DNA of 64,000 bases from Bacillota bacterium. Its GTDB lineage: Bacteria; Bacillota; Clostridia; Christensenellales; UMGS416. The translations under genes and the position numbers were made by a program. A model generated the notes under the pieces. The model saw nothing but the letters and a program-made list of their open reading frames with translations, was not told the origin of the DNA and ran no database searches. Positions 41,254-50,365 of this stretch are shown here, piece by piece (position 1 is the first letter of the stretch; every line of letters starts with the position of its first letter). Location: assembly GCA_023421955.1 (NCBI GenBank), contig JAEZSE010000018.1, positions 7,337 through 71,336 of the forward strand, written 5' to 3'.

Positions 41254-41276
41254 CGCAATATCCTTCTAGTTCCGGC

Positions 41277-42542
41277 TTAGTCCCAAAACTCAAACTCCAA
41301 CTCATTGAGCCTCACAGTATCATCATGCTTGGCCCCCATCTCCCGGAGCTTCTCAATGATCCCGGTTTCATACAGCCTGCGCTCAAAAAACTGCATGCTC
41401 GTGCTGTCGGAGAAATTCGTGGAGTCGATGATCTTGGTGATCAGCGGTCCGGTCACCACGTAGACATCATCCTCCATGTCCACGGTGTAGTCGTTGTTGG
41501 GCAGCGACTCCAGTTCCTCCATCTCCTCGTGGAACACCTCCACCGGAGGCAGATCGGCCAGCTTTTTGGCCACGGCGCGCATCAGCTCCAACAAGCCCTG
41601 GTTGGTGGCGGCGGAAACCGGATACACCTCATAGCCCTGCGCTTTGCAGTGGTTGGTGAGTTCCTCCAGATAAACCTCCGCGTCGGGCAGGTCAGTCTTG
41701 TTGGCAGCCACGATCTGCGGGCGGCCGGCCAACACGGCGCTGTAAAGCCTCAATTCCTTGTTGATCTGCTCAAAGTCCTGCACAGGGTCGCGGTCCTCAC
41801 TGCCGGAGGCATCGATCACATGCACCAGAAGCCTGGTGCGCTCCACATGCCGGAGGAAGTCGTGCCCCAGGCCTGCGCCTTCGTGGGCGTTTTCGATGAG
41901 GCCGGGGATGTCTGCCACCAAAAAGCTCTTACCATCCACCTCGGCCACGCCCAAATTGGGCGACAGAGTGGTGAAGTGGTAGTTGGCGATCTTCGGGCGG
42001 GCGCGGGTGACCACCGAAAGCATTGTGGACTTGCCCACGTTGGGGAAGCCCACCAGGCCCACGTCGGCGATGGTTTTCAGCTCCAGCGATACCTCATAGC
42101 CCTTGGTTTTCTGGCCCGGCTGGGCGAAGTTGGGGGCCTGACGGGTGGGTGTGGCATAGTGCACGTTGCCCCAGCCGCCACGGCCTCCCCGCAGCACCAT
42201 ACGGCGCTCACCGGGCACATACATATCGGCCACCACGCGGCCGGACTCCATCTCGCGTATCACGGTGCCCACCGGCACTTTGATGATGAGGTCTTCCCCA
42301 TCCTTGCCAAAGCACTTGTTGGCGCCGCCAGGTTCCCCATCCACTGCCTCATACTTCCGCTGATAGCGGAAGTCCAGAAGCGTTCGCATGCCGGGGTCGG
42401 CCTCAAACACAATGCTGCCGCCGCGGCCGCCGTCGCCGCCGTCCGGGCCGCCCTTTTGCACCATCGCCGAGCGGTGGAAAGACACCTTGCCGTTGCCGCC
42501 GTCGCCGGATTTGATGAGGATTTTCGCGGTATCTACAAACAT
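41277..42542 (-). CDS. obg: Obg/CgtA GTPase
   Basis: A 421-residue GTPase with the three-part Obg layout: Gly-rich N-terminal fold (about 1-158: GGDGGRGGSIVFEAD, GGRGGWGNVHYATP), G domain (GFPNVGKST, DIPGLIENAH, NKTD) and the C-terminal OCT domain ending DDTVRLNELEFEFWD. It acts in ribosome assembly, stress response and the onset of sporulation. In many Firmicutes it follows the L21-L27 genes, which are not here. Confidence 0.96.
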   Translation of the reverse strand: MFVDTAKILIKSGDGGNGKVSFHRSAMVQKGGPDGGDGGRGGSIVFEADPGMRTLLDFRYQRKYEAVDGEPGGANKCFGKDGEDLIIKVPVGTVIREMESGRVVADMYVPGERRMVLRGGRGGWGNVHYATPTRQAPNFAQPGQKTKGYEVSLELKTIADVGLVGFPNVGKSTMLSVVTRARPKIANYHFTTLSPNLGVAEVDGKSFLVADIPGLIENAHEGAGLGHDFLRHVERTRLLVHVIDASGSEDRDPVQDFEQINKELRLYSAVLAGRPQIVAANKTDLPDAEVYLEELTNHCKAQGYEVYPVSAATNQGLLELMRAVAKKLADLPPVEVFHEEMEELESLPNNDYTVDMEDDVYVVTGPLITKIIDSTNFSDSTSMQFFERRLYETGIIEKLREMGAKHDDTVRLNELEFEFWD

Positions 42543-42767
42543 TTTGCTCTCACTTCATGGGCCGATTGTTCTGACCCTAGTATTGGTTATCGCTTCATAT
42601 GACATGTAGGGGTTCATGATTTGAACCCCTACTGAATTCGGATAATTATACCATATTACGAGAGATAGAGTAAGAGTTCATGCTATGCAGCATGACAAGT
42701 ATACAAATTACTGTTATAATGATCACATGTCATAAATATGCGAATTTCGTCAGTGAAAGGTAGCATC

Positions 42768-43412
42768 ATGTTTGCAGTGAACACCTATGAAGAGATCGAA
42801 AAAATCGAACGTGCGATAAATGAAATGCATATTGTAATACTGTTATTTGTACGTCCAAGTCTGCGTGGTGCTCAAGAAATAATTGACGAGTTTAACTACA
42901 TTCATCACAATTCAGAAAAGTTTTGTTCGATTTACTCAGTAGGATATACAAATGATCCATCTCTTGCCAACAACAACGAGCACAAACGAGTAACCGGTAC
43001 AAATGGAGCAGATTGGTATTTCAATGATCAAAAATTTATTGAATTCAAAAACAGTCTTGAACGCAGACTTAATTGGAAATACTCAGGTGAGATCGAATTA
43101 CTAGTATTGCAAAGCAACCCGAACGGACACCACATACTTAACTTTCAAAACTATGTAGCGATTGATGTAAACTACGGAATTAAACACGATTATATTGATT
43201 CGTTCCCGAGACTCATGGAATCTATAATCCGAAATTCACGCTCCGAAGTTACAGCATCGTCAGTGATTAATAAAGTAAGTAATTCTCGCCTAAGTATAAG
43301 GAGTGTTATTCAAGAAACGATCAGCGAATGCAAAAAGATCCCTACACCAGTGAAAAAGATTCTTAAGGATCACCTATTCTATTTATCATCTACACACATA
43401 CCTGGAAGATGA
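42768..43412 (+). CDS. Unrecognised AT-rich gene, possibly transferred
   Basis: A 214-residue protein that I do not recognise. Codon use is markedly AT-rich compared with the neighbours (many AAT, ATA, TTA codons). The first half has alternating hydrophobic strands (HIVILLFVRPSL, FCSIYSVGY, IELLVLQSN), suggesting an alpha/beta fold; the rest is polar and helical with a Lys-rich end. There are no membrane segments. ATG 42768 has AAAGG at 8 bases. The base composition and isolated setting between obg and nfnB suggest horizontal acquisition. Confidence 0.65.
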   Translation: MFAVNTYEEIEKIERAINEMHIVILLFVRPSLRGAQEIIDEFNYIHHNSEKFCSIYSVGYTNDPSLANNNEHKRVTGTNGADWYFNDQKFIEFKNSLERRLNWKYSGEIELLVLQSNPNGHHILNFQNYVAIDVNYGIKHDYIDSFPRLMESIIRNSRSEVTASSVINKVSNSRLSIRSVIQETISECKKIPTPVKKILKDHLFYLSSTHIPGR

Positions 43413-43474
43413 CAATATCAAAAGCAATATTCCCCAACTATAATTCATGTAATCAAGTCACGCATAAGTAACAA

Positions 43475-43505
43475 CCCCTCTTCCATGGTTTTTGGAAGAG
43501 GGGCT
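43475..43505 (-). terminator. Terminator of nfnAB
   Basis: Perfect 11-base stem CCCCTCTTCCA (43475-43485) and complement (43493-43503). On the minus strand it is followed by TTGTTACTT. Confidence 0.75.
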
Positions 43506-43537
43506 TACGTTTGTACTATAGAAAGAAAATCAAGTAA

Positions 43538-44917
43538 TTATTCCGACAACCTCTTATGGATTGCCGCCGCCGCCTTCTTGCCGGCGCCCATCGCCAAAAT
43601 CACCGTGGCAGCGCCGGTAACAGCGTCACCGCCGGCATACACGCCCGGCAGGCTGGTCTCGCCGGTCTCCTCCGCCACAACGATGCCGCCCCATTTCTGG
43701 ATCTGGATGCGGGGCTCGCTGTTGGTGAGCGCCGGGTTGGGGCGGGTGCCGATGGCAATGACCACCACGTCGCAATCCATCGTGAACTCGCTGCCCTCGA
43801 TAGGCTTCACGCCCCGGCGGCCACTGCTGTCCGGCTCGCCCAGCGCCATTTTCACGCACTTGAGGCCGGTTACAAAGCCGTCTTGCCCCAGCACCTCGAT
43901 GGGGTTGGTGAGCATATCGAAGATGATGCCCTCCTCCTCGGCGTGCACGACCTCTTCGGCACGGGCAGGCATTTCTGTGCGGGACCGGCGGTAGACGATG
44001 TGCACCTCTTCGGCTCCCATACGGAGCGCGCAGCGGGCGGCGTCCATCGCCACGTTGCCGCCGCCGACCACGGCCACCCTGCGGCCCTTTTTCACCGGTG
44101 TGGCGGCGTCGGGCTGATATGCCTTCATCAGGTTGATGCGGGTCAAAAACTCATTGGCGGAATAAACACCGATCAGGTTTTCACCGGGGATCTTCATAAA
44201 CTGCGGCAGCCCAGCCCCGGAGCCGATGAACACGGCCTGGAAGCCTTCTTCCTCCAGCAGTTGGTCAATGGGTGTGCCATAGCCCACGGCCACGTTGGTC
44301 TCCAGCTTCACACCCAGCTCTTTGAGGCCGGCGATTTCGTCAGCCACGATGCTCTTGGGCAGGCGGAACTCGGGGATGCCATAGACCAGCACGCCGCCGG
44401 GCGTATGCAGCGCCTCAAAGATTGTCACATCATAACCAAGCCGCGCCAGATCGCCTGCGCAGGTGAGGCCGGCGGGGCCTGAGCCCACCACGGCCACCTT
44501 TTTGCCGTTGGGCGCTTCCTTATGCAGATCCTTCAAACTGGCCTTTCGGGCGAAATCGGCGGCGAAGCGCTCCAGGTTGCCGATGGCGATGGGCCGGCCG
44601 GCTTTCTGGAACACGCACAGCTTTTCGCACTGCTCCTCCTGCGGGCACACACGGCCGCAAACACCTGGCAGGCTGTTGGTGCTGGTGATCACTTCATATG
44701 CCTTGTCAAAATCACCGGCCTTGATGTGGCTGATGAACTGGGGGATCGGCACGCTCACCGGGCAACCGGCCACGCAGCCGGGCTTTTTGCAGTTGATGCA
44801 GCGCTCGGCCTCAGCCATTGCCTGCTCGTCGGTATAACCCAGCGCAACTTCGTCAAAGCAGCGGGCACGCTCCATCGCGTCCCGTGCGTCCATATGCATC
44901 CGTTCTTTCATCGCCAT
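43538..44917 (-). CDS. nfnB: NfnB / GltD-like NADPH-binding flavoprotein subunit
   Basis: A 459-residue protein. The N-terminal domain has two iron-sulfur motifs (CINCKKPGCVAGCPV; CGRVCPQEEQCEKLC), then an FAD-binding VAVVGSGPAGLTCAGDLA and an NADPH-binding VAVVGGGNVAMDAARCALR. Homologues are the small subunit of glutamate synthase and NfnB. The preceding nfnA gene decides for NfnB: the pair reversibly couples NADH, NADPH and ferredoxin by flavin-based electron bifurcation. ATG 44917 has AAGGTGGG and follows nfnA's stop by one base. Confidence 0.93.
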   Translation of the reverse strand: MAMKERMHMDARDAMERARCFDEVALGYTDEQAMAEAERCINCKKPGCVAGCPVSVPIPQFISHIKAGDFDKAYEVITSTNSLPGVCGRVCPQEEQCEKLCVFQKAGRPIAIGNLERFAADFARKASLKDLHKEAPNGKKVAVVGSGPAGLTCAGDLARLGYDVTIFEALHTPGGVLVYGIPEFRLPKSIVADEIAGLKELGVKLETNVAVGYGTPIDQLLEEEGFQAVFIGSGAGLPQFMKIPGENLIGVYSANEFLTRINLMKAYQPDAATPVKKGRRVAVVGGGNVAMDAARCALRMGAEEVHIVYRRSRTEMPARAEEVVHAEEEGIIFDMLTNPIEVLGQDGFVTGLKCVKMALGEPDSSGRRGVKPIEGSEFTMDCDVVVIAIGTRPNPALTNSEPRIQIQKWGGIVVAEETGETSLPGVYAGGDAVTGAATVILAMGAGKKAAAAIHKRLSE

Positions 44918-44918
44918 C

Positions 44919-45749
44919 TCAACCACCCACCTTGCAGGCATGCCGCTCGTTGGCTGCCTTTTCTTCTCCGCGATAGGCGGTCAGCCGCTTCATCGCTTCG
45001 TCAAAATCCACCTGGTGGGCATCAAACTCCGGGCCGTCCACGCAGGCATATTTGGCCTCGCCGCCCACACTGATGCGGCAGCCGCCGCACATGCCGGTGC
45101 CATCCACCATGATGGGGTTCATGCTGGCCCAGGTCTTCACACCGTATTCCTTGGTCATCCTGCTCACGAACTTCATCATGATCACTGGCCCGATCGTGAT
45201 CACCTCGTCATAGTGCTCTGCTTCCAACAGCTCGCGCAAGACGTCGGTGACCAGGCCCTTGCGGCCCCTGGTGCCGTCATCAGTGGTGATGAACAGCCGG
45301 TTGCACACGGCACGGACTTCGTCCTCCAGGATGATCAAATCCGCACTGCGGGCGCCGATGATCACGTCTACATCCACGCCGCGCTCATAAAGCGCCTTCA
45401 CCTCCGGATAAACCACGGCCACACCCACGCCACCGCCCACGCACAGCACATGGCCGTGGTCAGGGAGCTCAGCCGGCTTGCCCAGCGGGCCTAAAAAGTC
45501 CAGCAACGCCTGGCCGGGCTCCATCGAAGCCAGCAGTCTGGTGGCGTGGCCCACAGCCTGGAAAATAATCGTAACTATTCCTTTTTCATGATCCACATCG
45601 GCCATTGTGAGCGGGAAACGCTCGCCTTGCTCATTCACACGAATCATAACAAATTGGCCTGGTTGGGCGCGCCTGGCAGCGCGGGGGGCCAGAATATCCA
45701 TGCGGTAAGTATCAGGGCCGATCTGGTTTTTGGTGAGAATCTGATACAA
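44919..45749 (-). CDS. nfnA: NfnA, NADH/ferredoxin-linked flavoprotein subunit
   Basis: A 276-residue ferredoxin-NADP reductase-like protein: FAD site RFPLTMADVD, NAD site CVGGGVGVAVVYPEVKAL and a C-terminal [2Fe-2S] segment DGTGMCGGCRISVGGEAKYACVDGPEF. It forms the small subunit of NfnAB. The start is most likely TTG 45749: GGAGGTAA lies 7 bases before it and it gives the family N terminus M-Y-x-I-L. The ATG at 45764 has no ribosome site and would place that site inside the gene. Confidence 0.93.
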   Translation of the reverse strand: MYQILTKNQIGPDTYRMDILAPRAARRAQPGQFVMIRVNEQGERFPLTMADVDHEKGIVTIIFQAVGHATRLLASMEPGQALLDFLGPLGKPAELPDHGHVLCVGGGVGVAVVYPEVKALYERGVDVDVIIGARSADLIILEDEVRAVCNRLFITTDDGTRGRKGLVTDVLRELLEAEHYDEVITIGPVIMMKFVSRMTKEYGVKTWASMNPIMVDGTGMCGGCRISVGGEAKYACVDGPEFDAHQVDFDEAMKRLTAYRGEEKAANERHACKVGG

Positions 45750-45787
45750 GGGGGTTACCTCCATGTGGTATTTATAAGTCTGGATGT

Positions 45788-45815
45788 ATTATAACACGGT
45801 GAAATGGAATGTGAA
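45788..45815 (-). promoter_or_regulatory. Promoter of nfnAB
   Basis: Minus-strand TTCACA (45810-45815), N16, TATAAT (45788-45793), about 40 bases before the TTG start. No Rex site is seen beside it. A plus-strand AT-rich 60-codon frame in this gap has no support. Confidence 0.55.
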
Positions 45816-45974
45816 AAACAATATGTATTGGAAATTGACAAATCGGTATCACCTAGACAAAAAAGAGGAAGAGAATCTCACAAGAATCACACGAACTGCA
45901 TTTCCAAATAACTACGCAATGCAGAAAAGGCCAGGTAAACACCCAGCCCTCATCCTATCGAACTAATACTTCTA

Positions 45975-46379
45975 TCACGCCTGCCCGCTCGCCCTGATGT
46001 GCCTGCCAATCTCCGCATCCTGCCGGCTGATATGATTCACCAGCCAATTGGACACCGTCATCGCAATCATCGTGCTGGAAGCCGTGGTGACTCCGTTCTT
46101 CTCAATGTCCGCCGTCATCTCCTTCACTGTTTCCAAAAACTCCTTGTGCAGCTTGCGGTGCTCCTGGTATTTCGGGTAATTGCAGCGCACCTGGATAGCT
46201 TCCTCGTCACGGAAATGGTTCACCACATAGCTGGACAGAAACGCCAGCACCTTCAGCGTTTCCTCCCTGCCGTTTTCGCTACGCAAAGCGGCGAAAAACT
46301 TGTTCACCCGGTTGATCAGCTCCTTGTGCTGATTGTCGATCGTATCCACACCGACGGAGAGATTATCTGCCCATTCCAT
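45975..46379 (-). CDS. Bacteriohemerythrin
   Basis: A 134-residue four-helix di-iron O2-binding protein: MEWADNLSVGVDTIDNQHKEL, HFRDEEAIQ, YQEHRKLHKEFLE and NHISRQDAE supply the His/Asp/Glu ligands of the hemerythrin pattern (H...HxxxE...HxxxH...HxxxxD). In anaerobes such proteins bind or sense O2. ATG 46379 has GGAG at 8 bases; GTG 46388 is too near. It follows a chemoreceptor gene on the same strand, but a strong terminator separates them. Confidence 0.93.
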   Translation of the reverse strand: MEWADNLSVGVDTIDNQHKELINRVNKFFAALRSENGREETLKVLAFLSSYVVNHFRDEEAIQVRCNYPKYQEHRKLHKEFLETVKEMTADIEKNGVTTASSTMIAMTVSNWLVNHISRQDAEIGRHIRASGQA

Positions 46380-46444
46380 ACATTCCACTCCAAAGTTGAA
46401 TTCTACCTATAAATGCCCGCAGGTCATACCTCTGAAACAAATCA

Positions 46445-46475
46445 AAGGCCGGGCTCCCTTCGGTGCCCGGCCTTC
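46445..46475 (-). terminator. Terminator of the chemoreceptor gene
   Basis: Perfect 10-base stem AAGGCCGGGC (46445-46454) and GCCCGGCCTT (46465-46474). On the minus strand it is followed by TGATTTGTTTC. Confidence 0.8.
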
Positions 46476-46489
46476 CATGGTGCATTTGA

Positions 46490-48400
46490 TCAGTATTTGC
46501 CAAACTCCCTGTCGTTCAGCGCAATGCCCGGCTTACGGGAAGCACGGCCCGTGCCGATGGCCTTGACCTCACCTTTGGGCTGGAAGGAAGCACGCTGCCC
46601 GCCGGCCACAGACTGGCCCCGCAGGCTGAAGCGCCCAACCATGCCCATCAGCAGCGTGGCCTGGCTGGAGAGCTGCTCGCTGGCAGCGGCGCTCTCCTCG
46701 GCGGTGGCAGAGTTGGTCTGGGTAACCTGGCTGACCTGCTCGATGCCCTTATTGACCTGGGCCACGGCGGTGGCCTGCTCGTTGGATGCGCTGGCGATGC
46801 CGCCCACCAGCTCGGTAGCTTTTTCCACGCCGTCTACGATCCTGGTGAGCGCCTCGGCGGTGCCGTTGGCGATCTTGGTGCCGGCCTTCACCTTTTTGAT
46901 TGACTCTTCTATGAGGGCAGTGGTCTCTTTGGCGGCTCCGGCACTGCGCTGCGCGAGGTTGCGCACTTCTTCCGCCACCACAGCGAAGCCCTTGCCGTGC
47001 TGGCCGGCGCGAGCGGCCTCTACGGCGGCGTTCAGGGCCAGCAGGTTGGTCTGGAAGGCGATCTCGTCGATCACCTTAATGATCTTGGAAATGCTGGACG
47101 AGGCATCGTTGATCTCGCCCATCGCCTTCTGCAGCTCCTTCATGCGGTCATTGCCGTCCACCGCGTTGTCACGGGCAGCCACGGCCAGGGTGCTGGCCTC
47201 ACCGGCGTTGAATGCGTTCTGACGGGTCTGCCCGGCGATCTCGGAAAGAGATGCATTGAGCTGCTCGATGGCGCCGGCCTGCTCCGTGGCACCCTGCGAG
47301 AGCGCCTGGCTGCCGGAAGCTACCTGGCGGGTGCCGGAGGCCACTTGCTCAGCGGCGTTGTTGATGTCGCTCAGTGTCTGATTCAATGTATCCAACACAC
47401 TGTTGATTGATTGAGACAGGTTTGCAAAGGACCCCTGATACCCGTCACTCATGCCGGCGGTGAAATCGTTGGAGGCCATGGCCTCCAGCACACCGCGGGC
47501 CTCGTTGAGCGGCGCAGCAATCGCATCGATGATGCTATTGATACCGTCAATCAGCTGGCCGTATTTGCCCTCATAACGGCTGGCGTCCACACGGACATCA
47601 AGATTGCCGCTCACCGCCTGCTCGGTGAGCAGATTGGCGTCGTTGATCAGGCTGTTCAAAGTGTTCTTGGTCTTGATGATAGCTGGAACCATCAAATCGT
47701 TATCGCTGCGGGCACCGGACTGCTCAAACTCCTCGAGCTTCGACCAGTCGCCCCGGGCAAGGTCAACAAACACGTTTTGGATGCTAATCATGTGGTCAAT
47801 CGTGGTATTGACAGCCCGTGCCAACACCTTCATGTCGCCGGTATATGTGCCGCTGAGGCGCTCGGTGAGGTCATTGTTGGAAAGGTTCATGAGCACCGAG
47901 ATGGATTCATCTACCGGCGCGATGATGGCTTCGAGCGCCGTATTAAAGCTTTCAATGATCTTGCCGTATTCACCCTGGTGCTGCGAAGCATCCACGCGAA
48001 TGGCCAGCTTGCCAGCCAACAAAGAGCTTGCCAGCATGTTTGTGTCAGCCAGCAGGCGGTTCATCGCGTCTGCCATATTCTTGCAGGCTGCGGCCAGCTG
48101 CCCAACCTCATCCCGCCCTTTCACTTCCACCTGCACATCCATGTCGCCGGCGGCAAGCTTATTGGCCACAGTAACCAATTCGCTCATCGGTTTGCTGATG
48201 CCCCGGGCCACCAGTTGTGACAGCACAATGGAAACTACAAGGGAAGCCGCGCCAAAGCCAATCAGCAGCCCCATCCACAGATCTTTGTGGTCGGGGTCAT
48301 TCATACCATTGAAACCAAAAGCGGCCACAGCAACGGTAAACAACGTCACAATTCCAAAGGATAGAAACAATTTCCGGAAGATTCTCATATTTCTAAACAT
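46490..48400 (-). CDS. Methyl-accepting chemotaxis protein without an extracellular sensor domain, poly-HAMP
   Basis: A 636-residue chemoreceptor. Two membrane segments (about 8-29 and 43-65) are joined by only about 12 residues, so there is no periplasmic ligand domain. Several HAMP-type modules follow, including two copies of an 85-residue unit (LLAGKLAIRVDASQHQGEYG and VSGNLDVRVDASRYEGKYG). The C-terminal signalling hairpin has the conserved tip EIAFQTNLLALNAAVEAARAG. The signal must be cytoplasmic or membrane-borne; the neighbouring bacteriohemerythrin suggests oxygen or redox, which is inference. ATG 48400 has AAGGGA at 9 bases. Confidence 0.92.
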   Translation of the reverse strand: MFRNMRIFRKLFLSFGIVTLFTVAVAAFGFNGMNDPDHKDLWMGLLIGFGAASLVVSIVLSQLVARGISKPMSELVTVANKLAAGDMDVQVEVKGRDEVGQLAAACKNMADAMNRLLADTNMLASSLLAGKLAIRVDASQHQGEYGKIIESFNTALEAIIAPVDESISVLMNLSNNDLTERLSGTYTGDMKVLARAVNTTIDHMISIQNVFVDLARGDWSKLEEFEQSGARSDNDLMVPAIIKTKNTLNSLINDANLLTEQAVSGNLDVRVDASRYEGKYGQLIDGINSIIDAIAAPLNEARGVLEAMASNDFTAGMSDGYQGSFANLSQSINSVLDTLNQTLSDINNAAEQVASGTRQVASGSQALSQGATEQAGAIEQLNASLSEIAGQTRQNAFNAGEASTLAVAARDNAVDGNDRMKELQKAMGEINDASSSISKIIKVIDEIAFQTNLLALNAAVEAARAGQHGKGFAVVAEEVRNLAQRSAGAAKETTALIEESIKKVKAGTKIANGTAEALTRIVDGVEKATELVGGIASASNEQATAVAQVNKGIEQVSQVTQTNSATAEESAAASEQLSSQATLLMGMVGRFSLRGQSVAGGQRASFQPKGEVKAIGTGRASRKPGIALNDREFGKY

Positions 48401-48533
48401 ATGCCAGTCCCTTTCGTAGAAAGTTGATTGATGGGAATTTGTGCATATTTTACATATGCCCCTCATTCTGGCATTCAAACACACAATTGTGATTAATCTG
48501 GCAATAATTATGAACAAGTTTCCTTTGGAGAAA

Positions 48534-50168
48534 CTATTCCATACGAAGTGCGTAAACAGCCGGGATCACATCCGGCAGGAACAGATAGGCGTCCCCAAAG
48601 TCATATGCTGGCAGTGAAACAGCCAACGGATCTTCCGGAGAGGGAGTGCCGGAGGGGCTGGGCAACGGGGTTTGCGTCGGGCCGGGCGTAGGTGATTCAG
48701 AGGGCGTTGGGCTTGGGATGCCGTCCGCCGGATTGTATACAATCACCTCTCCGGTGGCAGGATAGTAGCTTTCATGTTGCTTGACGCGGTTGAACTCTTC
48801 GCCGTCCATCAGATAAAGCTTGTAAGTGCTATAATACTGACCGTCGCGGGCCTTGTTGGTTTCCGTGGTGCCGCGGGTAACGGCTTCGCTGGGCACATAG
48901 CGGGGCGGGCCTGCGGGAGCGGGCACCGTTTTGGTGCGATCCGACTTCAGCTCAATCGTCAAGCCCTTTTCCAGCGGCACGCCATATATTTCGCCATAGA
49001 GCTTGTAGGTCCCCTTTTCCACAGCCACATACAGGATGATCAACACAGGATCTTCCTTGCTGTTGCGGATCTTCAGGTCCAGGTTGGGCCAGTTCACCGT
49101 GGCGTCCTCACCGGCTTTCATATAGGCAGACTTCAGCGTGTGATTGGTGCGCTCCGTGATTTCCATGTCTGCCCGCACGGCCACATTCCAGAGTGTGCCT
49201 GACACCTGGCATACGCCACCGGCCAGACCGTTGTCCGTTACGCCGCCGTTGATCACATGGGCTACCTGGTAGCCCTTGTCCGCAGTGCGCTGGCCGGTCG
49301 CTTCATTGAAGCTCAACACCTCTCCCGGCGCAAGGATTCTGCCGCTGATGGCGGCGCTGGCAATTGTAATGTTGGCAAGCCGGGGCTTGGAGTGGTCCTT
49401 GATCACCGAATACCAGCGGCGAACCAGCTTCATACGCTCCTGCAGGTCAACGAGCTTCACCGAGGCTTCCACCGGCTGCAGCTCCAGTGGCACAGTGCCG
49501 AAAGCACGGTTCACAAACGCGTCGCGTACAGCGGCCCACAGTGCGTCGGCGTCCACATGCTCGCCGGGCACGTCGGCAGAAAAACTCAGGCGCTCGCCGT
49601 CCGGCTTGGTCACATCATAACCCAGATAAGCGGCATCCACCGGCGCTTTTTCGTAGGGCAGCGCCAGGTCCCTGACCCGCTGCTCCAATGCCGAAGGATC
49701 GATTTGTATGGTGGTGTTCAGGTTCACCGGCACCTGTTTCAACTGCTCAATGGCTGCCAGCCGTTCGGCGTCGCTGCCCTCACGCCCCTGCCGCCATGCC
49801 TCATCCAGCACAGTCTCAGTATCAAATGTATAGCTTGTTTCAGACACACCAAACTGCCATCGCTGCCCATCTTTTTCCACCGTCACGAAATTGGCTTCCA
49901 CCATCTGCCGCTGCTTGGCTTCCACACGGCTGCGGGCATCCTGCCTGGTCAGGCCAGCCAGAGGCAGTTCATCCACAAAAACGCCTTCGTGAAACGTATC
50001 ACTGTTTAATATTCTGCGCTCTCCCGGCGTGATGAGCGCCGTCCAGCCCATCAGATAGGCCAGCAGGAACCCACCCAGCGCAAGCACAACGGCCGACAGC
50101 GCGATGATCATCACCGCCATACGGGATAAGCCCTTTTTGCCGTCGCTGTTTTGCCAGAACCGATTCAT
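48534..50168 (-). CDS. VanW-family cell-wall protein, first copy
   Basis: A 544-residue protein: cytoplasmic start, one membrane segment (about 17-45), two peptidoglycan-binding-like (YoaR/PG_binding_4) repeats (about 60-250), a VanW domain (about 255-410: LSFNEATGQRTADKGYQVA, GLAGGVCQVSGTLWNVAVRA, NHTLKSAYMKAGEDATV) and a C-terminal G5-like domain. A Pro/Ser/Thr linker (PSPTPSESPTPGP) and a short unique end follow. Family function is not established; the domain set points to wall binding. It is paralogous to the next gene. Confidence 0.87.
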   Translation of the reverse strand: MNRFWQNSDGKKGLSRMAVMIIALSAVVLALGGFLLAYLMGWTALITPGERRILNSDTFHEGVFVDELPLAGLTRQDARSRVEAKQRQMVEANFVTVEKDGQRWQFGVSETSYTFDTETVLDEAWRQGREGSDAERLAAIEQLKQVPVNLNTTIQIDPSALEQRVRDLALPYEKAPVDAAYLGYDVTKPDGERLSFSADVPGEHVDADALWAAVRDAFVNRAFGTVPLELQPVEASVKLVDLQERMKLVRRWYSVIKDHSKPRLANITIASAAISGRILAPGEVLSFNEATGQRTADKGYQVAHVINGGVTDNGLAGGVCQVSGTLWNVAVRADMEITERTNHTLKSAYMKAGEDATVNWPNLDLKIRNSKEDPVLIILYVAVEKGTYKLYGEIYGVPLEKGLTIELKSDRTKTVPAPAGPPRYVPSEAVTRGTTETNKARDGQYYSTYKLYLMDGEEFNRVKQHESYYPATGEVIVYNPADGIPSPTPSESPTPGPTQTPLPSPSGTPSPEDPLAVSLPAYDFGDAYLFLPDVIPAVYALRME

Positions 50169-50316
50169 GGAGCACCTCGCACAGATTCTTTCGGCTTTAG
50201 TATTCCATGGCTCGGTGAATTTCGAGTTGGTAATTTTTATGCTCGATATTCACAACAGAATGGGTATCCCCACACAATATCGTTGAGACTCTCACAAATC
50301 TACGGGATGCATAAAA

Positions 50317-50352
50317 CAAAAAAAACAGCACCTGCCAATGCGGCAGGTGCTG
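50317..50352 (-). terminator. Terminator of the second vanW gene
   Basis: 11-base stem (50326-50336 with 50342-50352), loop of five, followed on the minus strand by eight T. Confidence 0.92.
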
Positions 50353-50365
50353 ACTGAGGCCATGC

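Noticed and set aside
41325..42602. 425-codon plus-strand frame opposite obg
   Set aside because: His/Gly-rich shadow of the obg coding strand with no domain.
45784..45966. 60-codon plus-strand frame in the nfnA upstream gap
   Set aside because: AT-rich, no ribosome site and overlaps the nfnAB promoter on the other strand.
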